This document shows, in pieces, positions 43,542-51,382 of a DNA stretch of 64,000 nt. How positions within the stretch are numbered: position 1 is the stretch's first letter; each line of letters starts with the position of its first letter. Position numbers and translations under genes: made by a program. The stretch comes from Streptomyces luomodiensis (lineage in GTDB: Bacteria > Actinomycetota > Actinomycetes > Streptomycetales > Streptomycetaceae): assembly GCF_031679605.1 (NCBI RefSeq), contig NZ_CP117522.1, forward strand, positions 4,464,001-4,528,000, read 5' to 3'. Below the pieces are notes generated by a model. It was not told where the DNA came from and searched no databases. It saw only the letters and a program-made list of their open reading frames with translations.

Positions 43542-44792
43542 TCAGCCCTTGCGCCGCGAACGCCACAGCAGGAACAGCACCGAAGCGGCGGCCGCGCCCC
43601 GGACGATGAACGGCCAGGTCTCGATCACCGCGTCCTTCATTCCGTGCTCGGGGATCGGCTCGCCCCACTTGCCGACGGACCGTCCCCACAGCCAGAGCAC
43701 GCCCCCGGCCACGACCAGACCGGGCAGGCCCAGCGCGGCCCACTTCGCCGCGGCCGGGGAGCGCCGGTAGGTGCCGTAGTACGCGATCACCCAGCCGAAG
43801 CCGATCAGGACGATGTTGCCCAGGGCGGCGCCTGCCACGAGGAGCCCGACCGCCACCAGCAGCACCGGGCCGAGCCCGGTCAGCCAGGTGACGCCGCCCC
43901 CGCCCTCGGGCCGGCCGGCCGCCTTACCGGGCCCGAGCAGCACACGGCGCAGCGGGCCGCGCGGCTTGCCCCCGGCCTTGCCCTTGGCCTGGGCCTCGGC
44001 CTGCGCCCCCGCCGCGGCCTGGGCCTCGGCGGCCGCCTCCGCCGCCTTCTCCTCGGCCTCCCGCCGCTCCTCGCGCTGCCGCTCGGCCGTCTTGCCGCCT
44101 CCGAGCAGTTCGGGAATCTCGATCCCGCCGGTGAACCCCTCGACCGAGCCGTACTGCGCGTCCCGCCGCTCGGGCTGCGCGAACGGCCCCGGCTCCACAT
44201 GCCACCAGTCCATGTTGGACTCGCGCGGGCTCAGTTCGTCCTCACCCGCGAGGTGGGGCGGCGAGGCGGCGTTGGGCGACGGCCCGGCGGGGGTGGCGGG
44301 CCTCGGCTTGATCAGGGAGGGGGCGCCGTCGCCGTTCTGGCTGCCGCTGGGGCCGCCGTTCTGGCCCACGCCGGTCGCCCCCGGGGCGTTCTCCTCGCGC
44401 GGCGCGGGCACCTTACCGGTGAGTCCGCTGCTCTTGGCGAGCCCGGCCAGCTTGTCGCGGGCCGCCCGAGCCGCCCCGGCGGCTCCGCGCGGCGGCGCAC
44501 CACCGGCCGTGCCGCCGGTTTCCGCGCCAGGGTCAGCGCCCGACCCCGCTCCCGGGTCGGGGGGCCGGCCGCCCGCGGCTGCCACCACATCGGCCGGCGA
44601 GCCCAGCTTGGACAGAATCCGCTTCACCCCGGCCGGGCTGTCCGATCCCCCGGTCGCCCGGCGATGGTCGATGTCGGCGCGCAGTCCGGAGACCAGCCGC
44701 ATGCGTTCACCGGACGACAGACCCTGCTGCTGAGCCAGGTCACCGACACGGCTCAGATAGTCGTAGACGAGCTTCTCGCTCTCGATCCCCAC
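43542..44792 (-). CDS. HAAS-domain membrane protein
   Basis: A 416-residue protein. Residues 3-75 form a HAAS-type signalling domain (EKLVYDYLSRVGDLAQQQGL, RMRLVSGLRADIDHR, ILSKLGSPADVVAAA), usually linked to PadR-regulated membrane systems. Then comes a long disordered, Ala/Gly/Pro-rich stretch with a coiled-coil-like Glu/Arg/Ala segment (near 245-275), and four C-terminal membrane helices (about 310-410) ending in a basic tail. GTG 44792 has AGGGG 7 bases upstream. No PadR gene is adjacent. It is divergent from the helicase-associated gene. Function unknown. Confidence 0.78.
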   Translation of the reverse strand: MGIESEKLVYDYLSRVGDLAQQQGLSSGERMRLVSGLRADIDHRRATGGSDSPAGVKRILSKLGSPADVVAAAGGRPPDPGAGSGADPGAETGGTAGGAPPRGAAGAARAARDKLAGLAKSSGLTGKVPAPREENAPGATGVGQNGGPSGSQNGDGAPSLIKPRPATPAGPSPNAASPPHLAGEDELSPRESNMDWWHVEPGPFAQPERRDAQYGSVEGFTGGIEIPELLGGGKTAERQREERREAEEKAAEAAAEAQAAAGAQAEAQAKGKAGGKPRGPLRRVLLGPGKAAGRPEGGGGVTWLTGLGPVLLVAVGLLVAGAALGNIVLIGFGWVIAYYGTYRRSPAAAKWAALGLPGLVVAGGVLWLWGRSVGKWGEPIPEHGMKDAVIETWPFIVRGAAAASVLFLLWRSRRKG

Positions 44793-44894
44793 CAAGACCC
44801 CTGAGAATGCGCACGGTCGGCGTATCAGTCGGCTCCGACGGTACCGCGCGGAACCGGAATCCCGCCGCACCCCCTGTGTTCCGCACCCCGCGGG

Positions 44895-44900
44895 TACTGT
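44895..44900 (+). promoter_or_regulatory. -10 element ahead of the helicase-associated gene
   Basis: TACTGT ends 7 bases before ATG 44908. That ATG would start a 9-codon leader (MSSSWNREA) ending at the TGA in the first duplicated cassette. Confidence 0.45.
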
Positions 44901-44925
44901 GGATCGAATGAGCAGTTCATGGAAT

Positions 44926-44993
44926 CGGGAGGCATGAGGTGCCCGAAGAGACCAGCTCGCGCAACCGGGAGGCATGAGGTGCCCGCAGAGACC
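44926..44993. repeat. 40-bp tandem duplication of a ribosome site and start
   Basis: GGGAGGCATGAGGTGCCCG occurs in both copies, 40 bases apart (from 44927 and 44967). Each places GGGAGG 6 bases before a GTG. The upstream GTG (44939) reads 12 codons (MPEETSSRNREA) and stops at a TGA (44975-44977), one base before the downstream GTG (44979). Confidence 0.85.
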
Positions 44994-47762
44994 GGCCGAG
45001 GGGGCGGCGGCCCACGGGACATCGGCACACGGGACGACGGCCTCCAAGACCTCGGCCGCCAGGACCGGAACCGCGACGACCACAGCCGCGCCGATCGCGG
45101 CCGTGGGGCGCCGCGCACCCTCGCCGAGGAGCTGCGCACCCGGCCCGACGACGCCCTCGCCGCCCTGCTGCGCGCCCGCCCCGATCTGCTCTCCCCGGTG
45201 CCGAACGACCTCACCCAGCTCGCCACCCGGGCCGGCACCCGCGCCTCGGTCGTACGGGCCGTGGAGCGGCTCGACCGGTTCGCCCTCCAGACCGCCGAGG
45301 CCCTGGCGATCGCGCCCGACCCGTGCCCGTACGAAACGCTGCGGGATCTGCTGACGGGCGATGCGGACGCGACCGGAGCCGACGGCCCCGGCGCCGGGCC
45401 GGACGCCGGAGAGCGCGCGGCCATCGTGGCCGAGCTGCCGCGTGCCGTGGCCACTCTGCGCGACCAGGCCCTCGTCTGGGGCGGGGACGACCGGCTGCGC
45501 CTCGTCCGCACCGCCCGCGAGCTGCTCGCCCCGTCCCCCACCTCACCCTCTCCCACCGGTCTCGGCCCGACCGTCCAGGAGGCCACGTCCGGGATGTCGC
45601 CGGGCCGGCTTCAGGAGCTGCTGGCGGGTGCCGGGCTGCCGCCCACGCACGATCCGGTGACGGCGGTGGCGGCCCTGACCGGGCTGTTCCAGGACCGCGC
45701 CCGGATGGCGGCGCTGCTCGACGGGGCGCCGGCGGCCGCGACGACCGTGCTGGCCAAGCTGACCTGGGGACCGCCGTACGGGGAGGCGTCCGTCTCCTCG
45801 CCGACCCCGCCCGTCGGCTGGCTGCTGGACCGCGGACTGCTGCTGCCGTCCGGGCCGCGCAATGTGGTGCTGCCCCGCGAGGTCGCCCTGCATCTGCGCG
45901 GCGGCCGGGCGCACCGCGCCCCCGAGCCGCTGGCCCCGCCGCTCTCGCCCGTCACCGAGCGCGATCCACAGGCTGTGGACAACGCCGCGGCGGGCCAGGC
46001 CTTCACCGCGCCGGCCACCGTCGAGGAGTTGCTGGGCCACTGGGAGAGCGCCGGACCGCCGGTGCTGCGCGCGGGCGGGCTCAGCGTCCGCGACCTCAAG
46101 CGGACCGCCGTGGCACTCGACGTGTCCGAACCGGTGGCCGCCTTCTGGATCGAGCTGGCGTACGCGGCCGGACTGGTGGCCTCCGACGGCGAGACCGACG
46201 AGCGCTACGCCCCCACCCCCGCCTACGACGACTGGCTGCGGCTGCCCGCCGAGGAGCGCTGGGCCCGGCTCGCCGCCGCCTGGCTGCCCGCGACCCGTAC
46301 GGCGGGGCTGGTCGGCGGCCGGGACGGCAGGGGCCGCACCCTCGCCGCGCTCGGCCCGGACCTGGACCGCTCACCGGCTCCCGAGGTCCGCCGCCGGGTC
46401 CTCGAACTCCTCGCCACCCTCCCGCCCGGTGCCGCGCCCACCCCCGAGGTGCTGCTCACCCGGCTGCGGTGGGAGCGACCGGTCGGCCACCGCGGTGCCC
46501 CCGCCCCGGGCACCGCCTCGCCCACCGGGGCCGCCGTTGGAGCCTCGCCCACCGGAGCAGGCACCAGCACCGCGGAGGACCTGCGCTCGCGGCTGGCCCG
46601 CTGGACCGTGGCCGAGGCCGAGATGCTCGGGATCACTGGCCGGGGCGCGCTGTCCTCCCACGGCCGCGCGCTGCTGGAACGCCACCCGGACGAGCCGTCC
46701 GCCGGGGGCGACGCGGCAGCCGCGCACGCCGCGTCGCTGCTCGCGCCGCTGCTCCCCGAACCCCTCGACCACGTCCTGCTCCAGGCCGACCTGACCGCCG
46801 TCGCGCCCGGCCCCCTGGAACGGCCGCTCGCCGAGACGCTGGGCGTGCTCGCCGACGTCGAGTCCAAGGGCGGCGCGACCGTCTACCGCTTCACGCCCGA
46901 GTCCGTACGCCGTGCGCTGGACGCCGGGCGGACCGCCGACGACGTGCACACCTTCCTCGCCGCGCACTCCCGCACCCCGGTACCGCAGCCGCTCGCGTAC
47001 CTCGTCGACGACGTGGCCCGTAAGCACGGCCGGCTGCGCATCGGCGCCGCCTCCGCGTATCTGCGCTGCGACGACGACGCGCTGCTCGCCGAGATCCTCG
47101 CCGACCGCCGCTCGGCCGGGCTGCGGCTGCGCCGTCTCGCCCCCACCGTGCTGGCCGCCGAGGCACCGCCGGACATGCTGCTGGAGGGGTTGCGGGCGAT
47201 GGGGTACGCCCCCGCGGCCGAGTCCGCCGAGGGCGATGTGCTGGTCACCCGCCCGGAGGCCCAGCGCACCCCGCCCCGTACGCCGCCCGTCCCGGTCCCG
47301 GAGGGCCCGCCGGTGCCCAACGCCGCCCTGCTGGGCGCCGCGGTGCGCGCCATCCGCGCCGGGGACCTCGCCGCGACCGCACCGCACAAACCGGTGGCCG
47401 GGTCCGGAGCCGGACCGGGTTCCGAGGCCGGGGCCGGTACTGGGGCCGGGGCCGAGGCTGGGTCGGGTTCCGGGGCAGGGGCGGGGTCGGGTTCCGGGGC
47501 CGGTTCCGCCGCCGCCGGCGACCGGCTGCCCCGCACCACCTCCGCCGACACCCTCGCCACCATGCAGGCCGCGGCCCTGACCGGCTCCAACGTGTGGATC
47601 GGCTACGTCAACGCCGACGGCGCCGCCTCCCAGCGCGTGATCGCCCCGGTCCGGGTCGAGGGCGGCTTCGTCACGGCGTACGACCACACGGCCGACGAGG
47701 TCCGTACGTACCCCCTGCACCGCATCACCGGCGCCGCCGAACTGGCCGAGGACGCGACCTAG
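44979..47762 (+). CDS. helicase-associated (XPB/Ssl2 N-terminal-like) protein
   Basis: A 927-residue protein of the actinobacterial helicase_C_3-type family (the Rv0862c group of mycobacteria). The N-terminal half has repeated winged-helix-like segments (SLAEELR-type opening, DLTQLATRAGTRASVVRAVE). Residues near 590-720 resemble the XPB N-terminal domain (LDHVLLQADLTAVAPGPLE and GGATVYRFTPESVRRALD). A WYL-like sheet lies at the end (NVWIGYVNADGAASQRVIAP). A Gly/Ser/Ala linker precedes it. It has no Walker motifs, so it is not itself a helicase. GTG 44979 has the best ribosome site. XPB is encoded 1.1 kb downstream, so the two probably act together in repair or transcription-coupled work. Confidence 0.85.
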   Translation: MPAETGRGGGGPRDIGTRDDGLQDLGRQDRNRDDHSRADRGRGAPRTLAEELRTRPDDALAALLRARPDLLSPVPNDLTQLATRAGTRASVVRAVERLDRFALQTAEALAIAPDPCPYETLRDLLTGDADATGADGPGAGPDAGERAAIVAELPRAVATLRDQALVWGGDDRLRLVRTARELLAPSPTSPSPTGLGPTVQEATSGMSPGRLQELLAGAGLPPTHDPVTAVAALTGLFQDRARMAALLDGAPAAATTVLAKLTWGPPYGEASVSSPTPPVGWLLDRGLLLPSGPRNVVLPREVALHLRGGRAHRAPEPLAPPLSPVTERDPQAVDNAAAGQAFTAPATVEELLGHWESAGPPVLRAGGLSVRDLKRTAVALDVSEPVAAFWIELAYAAGLVASDGETDERYAPTPAYDDWLRLPAEERWARLAAAWLPATRTAGLVGGRDGRGRTLAALGPDLDRSPAPEVRRRVLELLATLPPGAAPTPEVLLTRLRWERPVGHRGAPAPGTASPTGAAVGASPTGAGTSTAEDLRSRLARWTVAEAEMLGITGRGALSSHGRALLERHPDEPSAGGDAAAAHAASLLAPLLPEPLDHVLLQADLTAVAPGPLERPLAETLGVLADVESKGGATVYRFTPESVRRALDAGRTADDVHTFLAAHSRTPVPQPLAYLVDDVARKHGRLRIGAASAYLRCDDDALLAEILADRRSAGLRLRRLAPTVLAAEAPPDMLLEGLRAMGYAPAAESAEGDVLVTRPEAQRTPPRTPPVPVPEGPPVPNAALLGAAVRAIRAGDLAATAPHKPVAGSGAGPGSEAGAGTGAGAEAGSGSGAGAGSGSGAGSAAAGDRLPRTTSADTLATMQAAALTGSNVWIGYVNADGAASQRVIAPVRVEGGFVTAYDHTADEVRTYPLHRITGAAELAEDAT

Positions 47763-47794
47763 GCACAGGGCATGGCATAGGCACAGGGCATGGC
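47760..47794. repeat. 18-bp duplication starting exactly at a stop codon
   Basis: TAGGCACAGGGCATGGC occurs at 47760-47776 and 47778-47794. The first TAG is the stop codon of the helicase-associated gene. Confidence 0.9.
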
Positions 47795-47822
47795 GTGGCC
47801 GTGGGCCGGCCCGCCGCGCGGG

Positions 47823-48689
47823 TCAGGCGGCAGGCGGCCGCTGGGTCCACCGGTGCCACCAGTGGTGGCGGCGGGGGTGCAGGGCGCGGCCCAGCCGGCG
47901 GCCGACCACCACATAGCCGAGCAGAGCGCCCGTGGTGTTGAGGATGACGTCGTCGATGTCGAAGGCCCGGCCCTCGACGATGAGCCCCTGAGCGGTCTCG
48001 ACGGCCACCATCACCAGGGCCGTCACCACCACCACCCGCACCGCGCCCCGCGCCTTGGGCACCAACATGGGCAACAGCACCCCGAAGGGCACGCCGAGCA
48101 GCACATTGCCGCCGATCTGCTTCACGGTGTCCCGGAAGGCGGGCTGATCCAGGTAGGTGCGCAGCGACTGCCCCGGACGCAGATTGGTGTGGACGAGGTC
48201 GACGGAACCGGGCGAGGGCACGAGCGTAGCCTTGGCGAGCCCCACCGCGAAGCCGACCATGCAGACGAACGCCAGCAGCAACACCAGCGCCCGCGCCACG
48301 CGCGAGCCGAACGAGTCACGCTGAAGGGGCGCCTTCGCCGGGGCGTCCTGCGGTTCCGGGACGCTCGTCGCCCGGTCCTCCCCGGTCCTGGGCATGGCGG
48401 CGGGCCGAGTCTTGGCGGCCTGGGCCTTAGCCGTCTGGGCTTTCGCCGTCTGGGGTTTCGCGGTCCGGGACCGCTTCGTCATGGCCCCGGTCGTCCGCGG
48501 CCCCTTCCTCGTCGCGCCGGTCGTCTTCTGATCGCCGCTCTTCTGCCGCTCGCCGGTCTTCGTCTGCGCTCCGGTCTCCTTCTGGGACCCGGTCTTCCGC
48601 CGAGCGCTCGTCGTCCGTGAGCCTTCTCGCGGCTGCTTCTCCGCCGTCCGTTTCGTCCGCCGGATCTCCCATCCAGCGATGTTGATCAC
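47823..48689 (-). CDS. VanZ-family membrane protein with a basic N-terminal tail
   Basis: A 288-residue protein. Residues 120-275 form the VanZ fold of four to five helices (ALVLLLAFVCMVGFAVGLAK, the GNVLLGVPFGVLLPML segment and FDIDDVILNTTGALLGY, a VanZ signature). The first 115 residues are unusually rich in Lys, Arg, Thr and Gln with KAQTA repeats, probably disordered and cytoplasmic. VanZ proteins are linked to teicoplanin tolerance and envelope stress in some bacteria. GTG 48689 has GGGAGG 8 bases upstream. It lies between, and opposite to, the helicase-associated and XPB genes. Confidence 0.87.
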   Translation of the reverse strand: MINIAGWEIRRTKRTAEKQPREGSRTTSARRKTGSQKETGAQTKTGERQKSGDQKTTGATRKGPRTTGAMTKRSRTAKPQTAKAQTAKAQAAKTRPAAMPRTGEDRATSVPEPQDAPAKAPLQRDSFGSRVARALVLLLAFVCMVGFAVGLAKATLVPSPGSVDLVHTNLRPGQSLRTYLDQPAFRDTVKQIGGNVLLGVPFGVLLPMLVPKARGAVRVVVVTALVMVAVETAQGLIVEGRAFDIDDVILNTTGALLGYVVVGRRLGRALHPRRHHWWHRWTQRPPAA

Positions 48690-48863
48690 AGGGACTCCCT
48701 CCCGCCCGCGGCTCTGTCGTCGCCGCTCCGTCGGTCCGTGTCCGTCTTCGCCGCTTGCCCGTAGCCGCGGGGAGTATCCCTGTGGCTCTCCGTCACGCCT
48801 CACCGATGGAGGACGATGGGGGACACTGGTTCTTTGGCCGGCAGTACGAAAGGACCCAGGCGC

Positions 48864-50513
48864 GTGAATGGACCCCTCATCGTCCAAAGCGACAAGACGC
48901 TCCTGCTCGAGGTGGACCACGAGCAGGCGGACGCCTGCCGCCGCGCCATCGCGCCCTTCGCCGAGCTGGAGCGGGCGCCCGAGCACATCCACACCTACCG
49001 GGTGACCCCGCTGGGGCTGTGGAACGCCCGCGCCGCCGGGCACGACGCCGAGCAGGTGGTCGACGCCCTCGTCGCGTACTCCCGCTACCCCGTCCCGCAC
49101 GCCCTCCTCGTCGACGTCGCCGAGACCATGGCCCGCTACGGGCGGCTGCGGCTGCTCAAGCACCCCACCCACGGTCTGGTCCTGGAGACCAGCGACCGCC
49201 CGGTCCTCGAGGAGATCCTGCGGTCCAAGAAGATCCAGCCGCTGGTCGGCGCCCGGGTCGACCCGGAGACCGTCGTCGTCCACCCCTCCGAGCGCGGGCA
49301 GATCAAGCAGACGCTGCTGAAGCTGGGCTGGCCCGCCGAGGACCTGGCCGGCTATGTGGACGGCGAGGCGCACCCCATCGAGCTGTGCGAGGACGGCTGG
49401 GCGCTGCGGCCGTACCAGAAACAGGCCGTGGAGGGCTTCTGGCACGGCGGCTCGGGTGTTGTCGTCCTGCCCTGTGGCGCCGGAAAGACGCTGGTGGGGG
49501 CGGGTGCGATGGCCACCGCCAAGTCGACCACGCTGATCCTGGTCACCAACACCGTCTCCGCCCGGCAGTGGAAGCACGAGCTGGTGCGCCGCACCTCGCT
49601 CACCGAGGACGAGATCGGTGAGTACAGCGGTACGCGGAAGGAGATCCGCCCGATCACCATCGCCACGTACCAGGTGCTCACCACCAAGCGGAAGGGCGTC
49701 TACCCGCATCTGGAGCTGTTCGACTCCCGCGACTGGGGCCTGATCGTCTACGACGAGGTGCATCTGCTGCCCGCGCCCGTCTTCAAGTTCACCGCCGATC
49801 TCCAGGCGCGGCGCCGGCTCGGGCTCACGGCGACCCTCGTCCGGGAGGACGGCCGGGAGTCCGATGTCTTCTCGCTCATCGGGCCGAAACGCTTCGACGC
49901 GCCCTGGAAGGAGATCGAGGCGCAGGGCTACATCGCCCCCGCCGACTGTGTCGAGGTCCGGGTCAATCTGACCGAGACCGAGCGGCTGGCGTACGCGACC
50001 GCCGAGGCCGACGAGAAGTACCGCTACTGCGCCACGACCGACTCCAAGCGGCGGATCACCGAGGCGCTGGTCGCCCGGCACAAGGGGCAGCAGACGCTGG
50101 TCATCGGCCAGTACATCGACCAGCTCGACGAGTTGGGCGAGCATCTGGACGCCCCCGTCATCAAGGGCGAGACCACCAACGCGCAGCGGGAGAAGCTCTT
50201 CGACGCCTTCCGGGAGGGCGAGCTGTCGGTGCTCGTCGTCTCGAAGGTCGCCAACTTCTCCATCGACCTCCCCGAGGCCACGGTCGCCATCCAGGTCTCC
50301 GGCACCTTCGGCTCCCGCCAGGAGGAGGCCCAGCGGCTGGGCCGGGTGCTGCGTCCGAAGGCCGACGGCCACCCGGCGGTCTTCTACTCGGTGGTCGCAC
50401 GCGACACCATCGACCAGGACTTCGCGGCACACCGCCAGCGGTTCCTGGCCGAGCAGGGGTACGCGTACCGGATCGTGGACGCGAGCGAACTGCTCGCGGA
50501 CGAGGACGTCTGA
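48864..50513 (+). CDS. XPB-type DNA repair helicase
   Basis: A 549-residue SF2 3'-5' helicase of the bacterial XPB family. Order: an N-terminal damage-recognition-like domain (1-165), Walker A PCGAGKT (near 208), the DEVH box in VYDEVHLLP (near 296), SAT-like GLTATLVREDGRE, then the second RecA fold with VIGQYIDQLDELGEHL and QRLGRVLRPKADG (motif VI). The RED-like RE(D)G residues after motif III fit XPB. GTG 48864 follows AAGGA at 9 bases; an upstream in-frame ATG would add 16 residues. The protein likely unwinds DNA in repair with the helicase-associated partner encoded upstream. Confidence 0.94.
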   Translation: MNGPLIVQSDKTLLLEVDHEQADACRRAIAPFAELERAPEHIHTYRVTPLGLWNARAAGHDAEQVVDALVAYSRYPVPHALLVDVAETMARYGRLRLLKHPTHGLVLETSDRPVLEEILRSKKIQPLVGARVDPETVVVHPSERGQIKQTLLKLGWPAEDLAGYVDGEAHPIELCEDGWALRPYQKQAVEGFWHGGSGVVVLPCGAGKTLVGAGAMATAKSTTLILVTNTVSARQWKHELVRRTSLTEDEIGEYSGTRKEIRPITIATYQVLTTKRKGVYPHLELFDSRDWGLIVYDEVHLLPAPVFKFTADLQARRRLGLTATLVREDGRESDVFSLIGPKRFDAPWKEIEAQGYIAPADCVEVRVNLTETERLAYATAEADEKYRYCATTDSKRRITEALVARHKGQQTLVIGQYIDQLDELGEHLDAPVIKGETTNAQREKLFDAFREGELSVLVVSKVANFSIDLPEATVAIQVSGTFGSRQEEAQRLGRVLRPKADGHPAVFYSVVARDTIDQDFAAHRQRFLAEQGYAYRIVDASELLADEDV

Positions 50514-50555
50514 CCTTCGCCGACCCGTCGCCGTCCCCCCGTCCCCCTCCCTCCA

Positions 50556-50575
50556 CCCATGACTTCTGTCATGGG
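50556..50575. promoter_or_regulatory. perfect inverted repeat CCCATGAC-TTCT-GTCATGGG
   Basis: Eight-base arms around TTCT, 100 bases upstream of the gene at 50676. Motifs of ATGAC-N4-GTCAT type occur upstream of Streptomyces genes controlled by LuxR-type response regulators, so an operator is the likelier reading. It could also act as a small terminator for XPB (43 bases after its stop). Confidence 0.55.
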
Positions 50576-50675
50576 CGACCGGTGATCGCCGACTCTGCCC
50601 GGGGCGTTCCCCGCCCGGAAGGATCGTGGGTGTCAGCAGGACACCGCACCACACGACGCCGAAAGGGCGGGGGAC

Positions 50676-51134
50676 ATGGGCATCAGCATCCGCGCACGCA
50701 AGGCCGGTGAACGCAGGCCCGGTGAACGCGACACCGGCACCGCCGACGTCGACCTGAGCGAGGTCAAGCCACTGCCGGTGTGGTTCTTCGGCTTCGAGGG
50801 CGTCATGGGCGCCGCGTACGACCTGACCAAGGCGTGGAGCGACGCCTGGATGGTGCTCGTCGGGATCGGCCTGGTGAACGTCGTGGTCGGGGTGACCGTG
50901 CTGCGCCGCCGGATGAAGCTGATGCGCGCCATGCTCAAGAACTCCCGTACGCGCGGTATCGCCCTCGGGCTGATCGCGCTCCGCGTCGGCCTCCATCTCC
51001 TCCTCGCCGTCCTCGGCGCCCCGGTCACCTCGGTCGCCGGACACCTGGCCGTCGCCGTCCTGATGGGCGTGACGACGGTGACGCTGCTCTGGTTCAACCA
51101 GCGCGTGACCTTCCGCGCGCTGCGGCTCGCGTGA
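50676..51134 (+). CDS. three-helix membrane protein of unknown function
   Basis: A 152-residue protein. A charged N terminus (1-30) is followed by a partly hydrophobic amphipathic segment (VWFFGFEGVMGAAYDL), then helices near 58-75 (MVLVGIGLVNVVVGVTVL), 95-115 and 120-138, with a basic loop RRRMKLMRAMLKNSRTR between the first two. GGGGGAC precedes ATG 50676. No family recognised. It may be controlled through the palindrome upstream. Confidence 0.75.
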   Translation: MGISIRARKAGERRPGERDTGTADVDLSEVKPLPVWFFGFEGVMGAAYDLTKAWSDAWMVLVGIGLVNVVVGVTVLRRRMKLMRAMLKNSRTRGIALGLIALRVGLHLLLAVLGAPVTSVAGHLAVAVLMGVTTVTLLWFNQRVTFRALRLA

Positions 51135-51188
51135 GGTCGGCCCGGGACCGCCTGCCCGGGACGGCACTCCCGGGGCCGCAATAATTCA

Positions 51189-51218
51189 TTCGCCTCCGCG
51201 ACACGCCGTGGCTACAAT
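51189..51218 (+). promoter_or_regulatory. promoter of the HelD-family gene
   Basis: A near-perfect -10, TACAAT (51213-51218), with TTCGCC 18 bases upstream as a weak -35. It implies a 5' leader of about 155 bases that contains the repeated words GTGTACTCGCTC near 51344-51368. Confidence 0.55.
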
Positions 51219-51382
51219 CGCCGGTCTTGCCGCCTCCCGCGTTCCGGACGAACGACGAACGGGAGAGCCGCCGTCCGGACGGAAACCGGCCGGCATCCGG
51301 ACCGCGCGCATCCGTACCGCGCATCCGCTTTGTGTGCTCGTTTGTGTACTCGCTCGTGTACTCGCTCGCCGGAGGCTACGCC

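Noticed and set aside
47823..51167. A very long minus-strand open frame over XPB and its neighbour
   Set aside because: Only the first 288 codons from the end (VanZ) have coding character; the rest is antisense to the well-supported XPB gene and a GC-rich shadow.
51219..51240. Rifamycin-associated element ahead of the HelD-family gene
   Set aside because: Only a CTTGCCGC half-site is seen; the second arm needed for the palindrome is missing, so control by rifamycin cannot be claimed.
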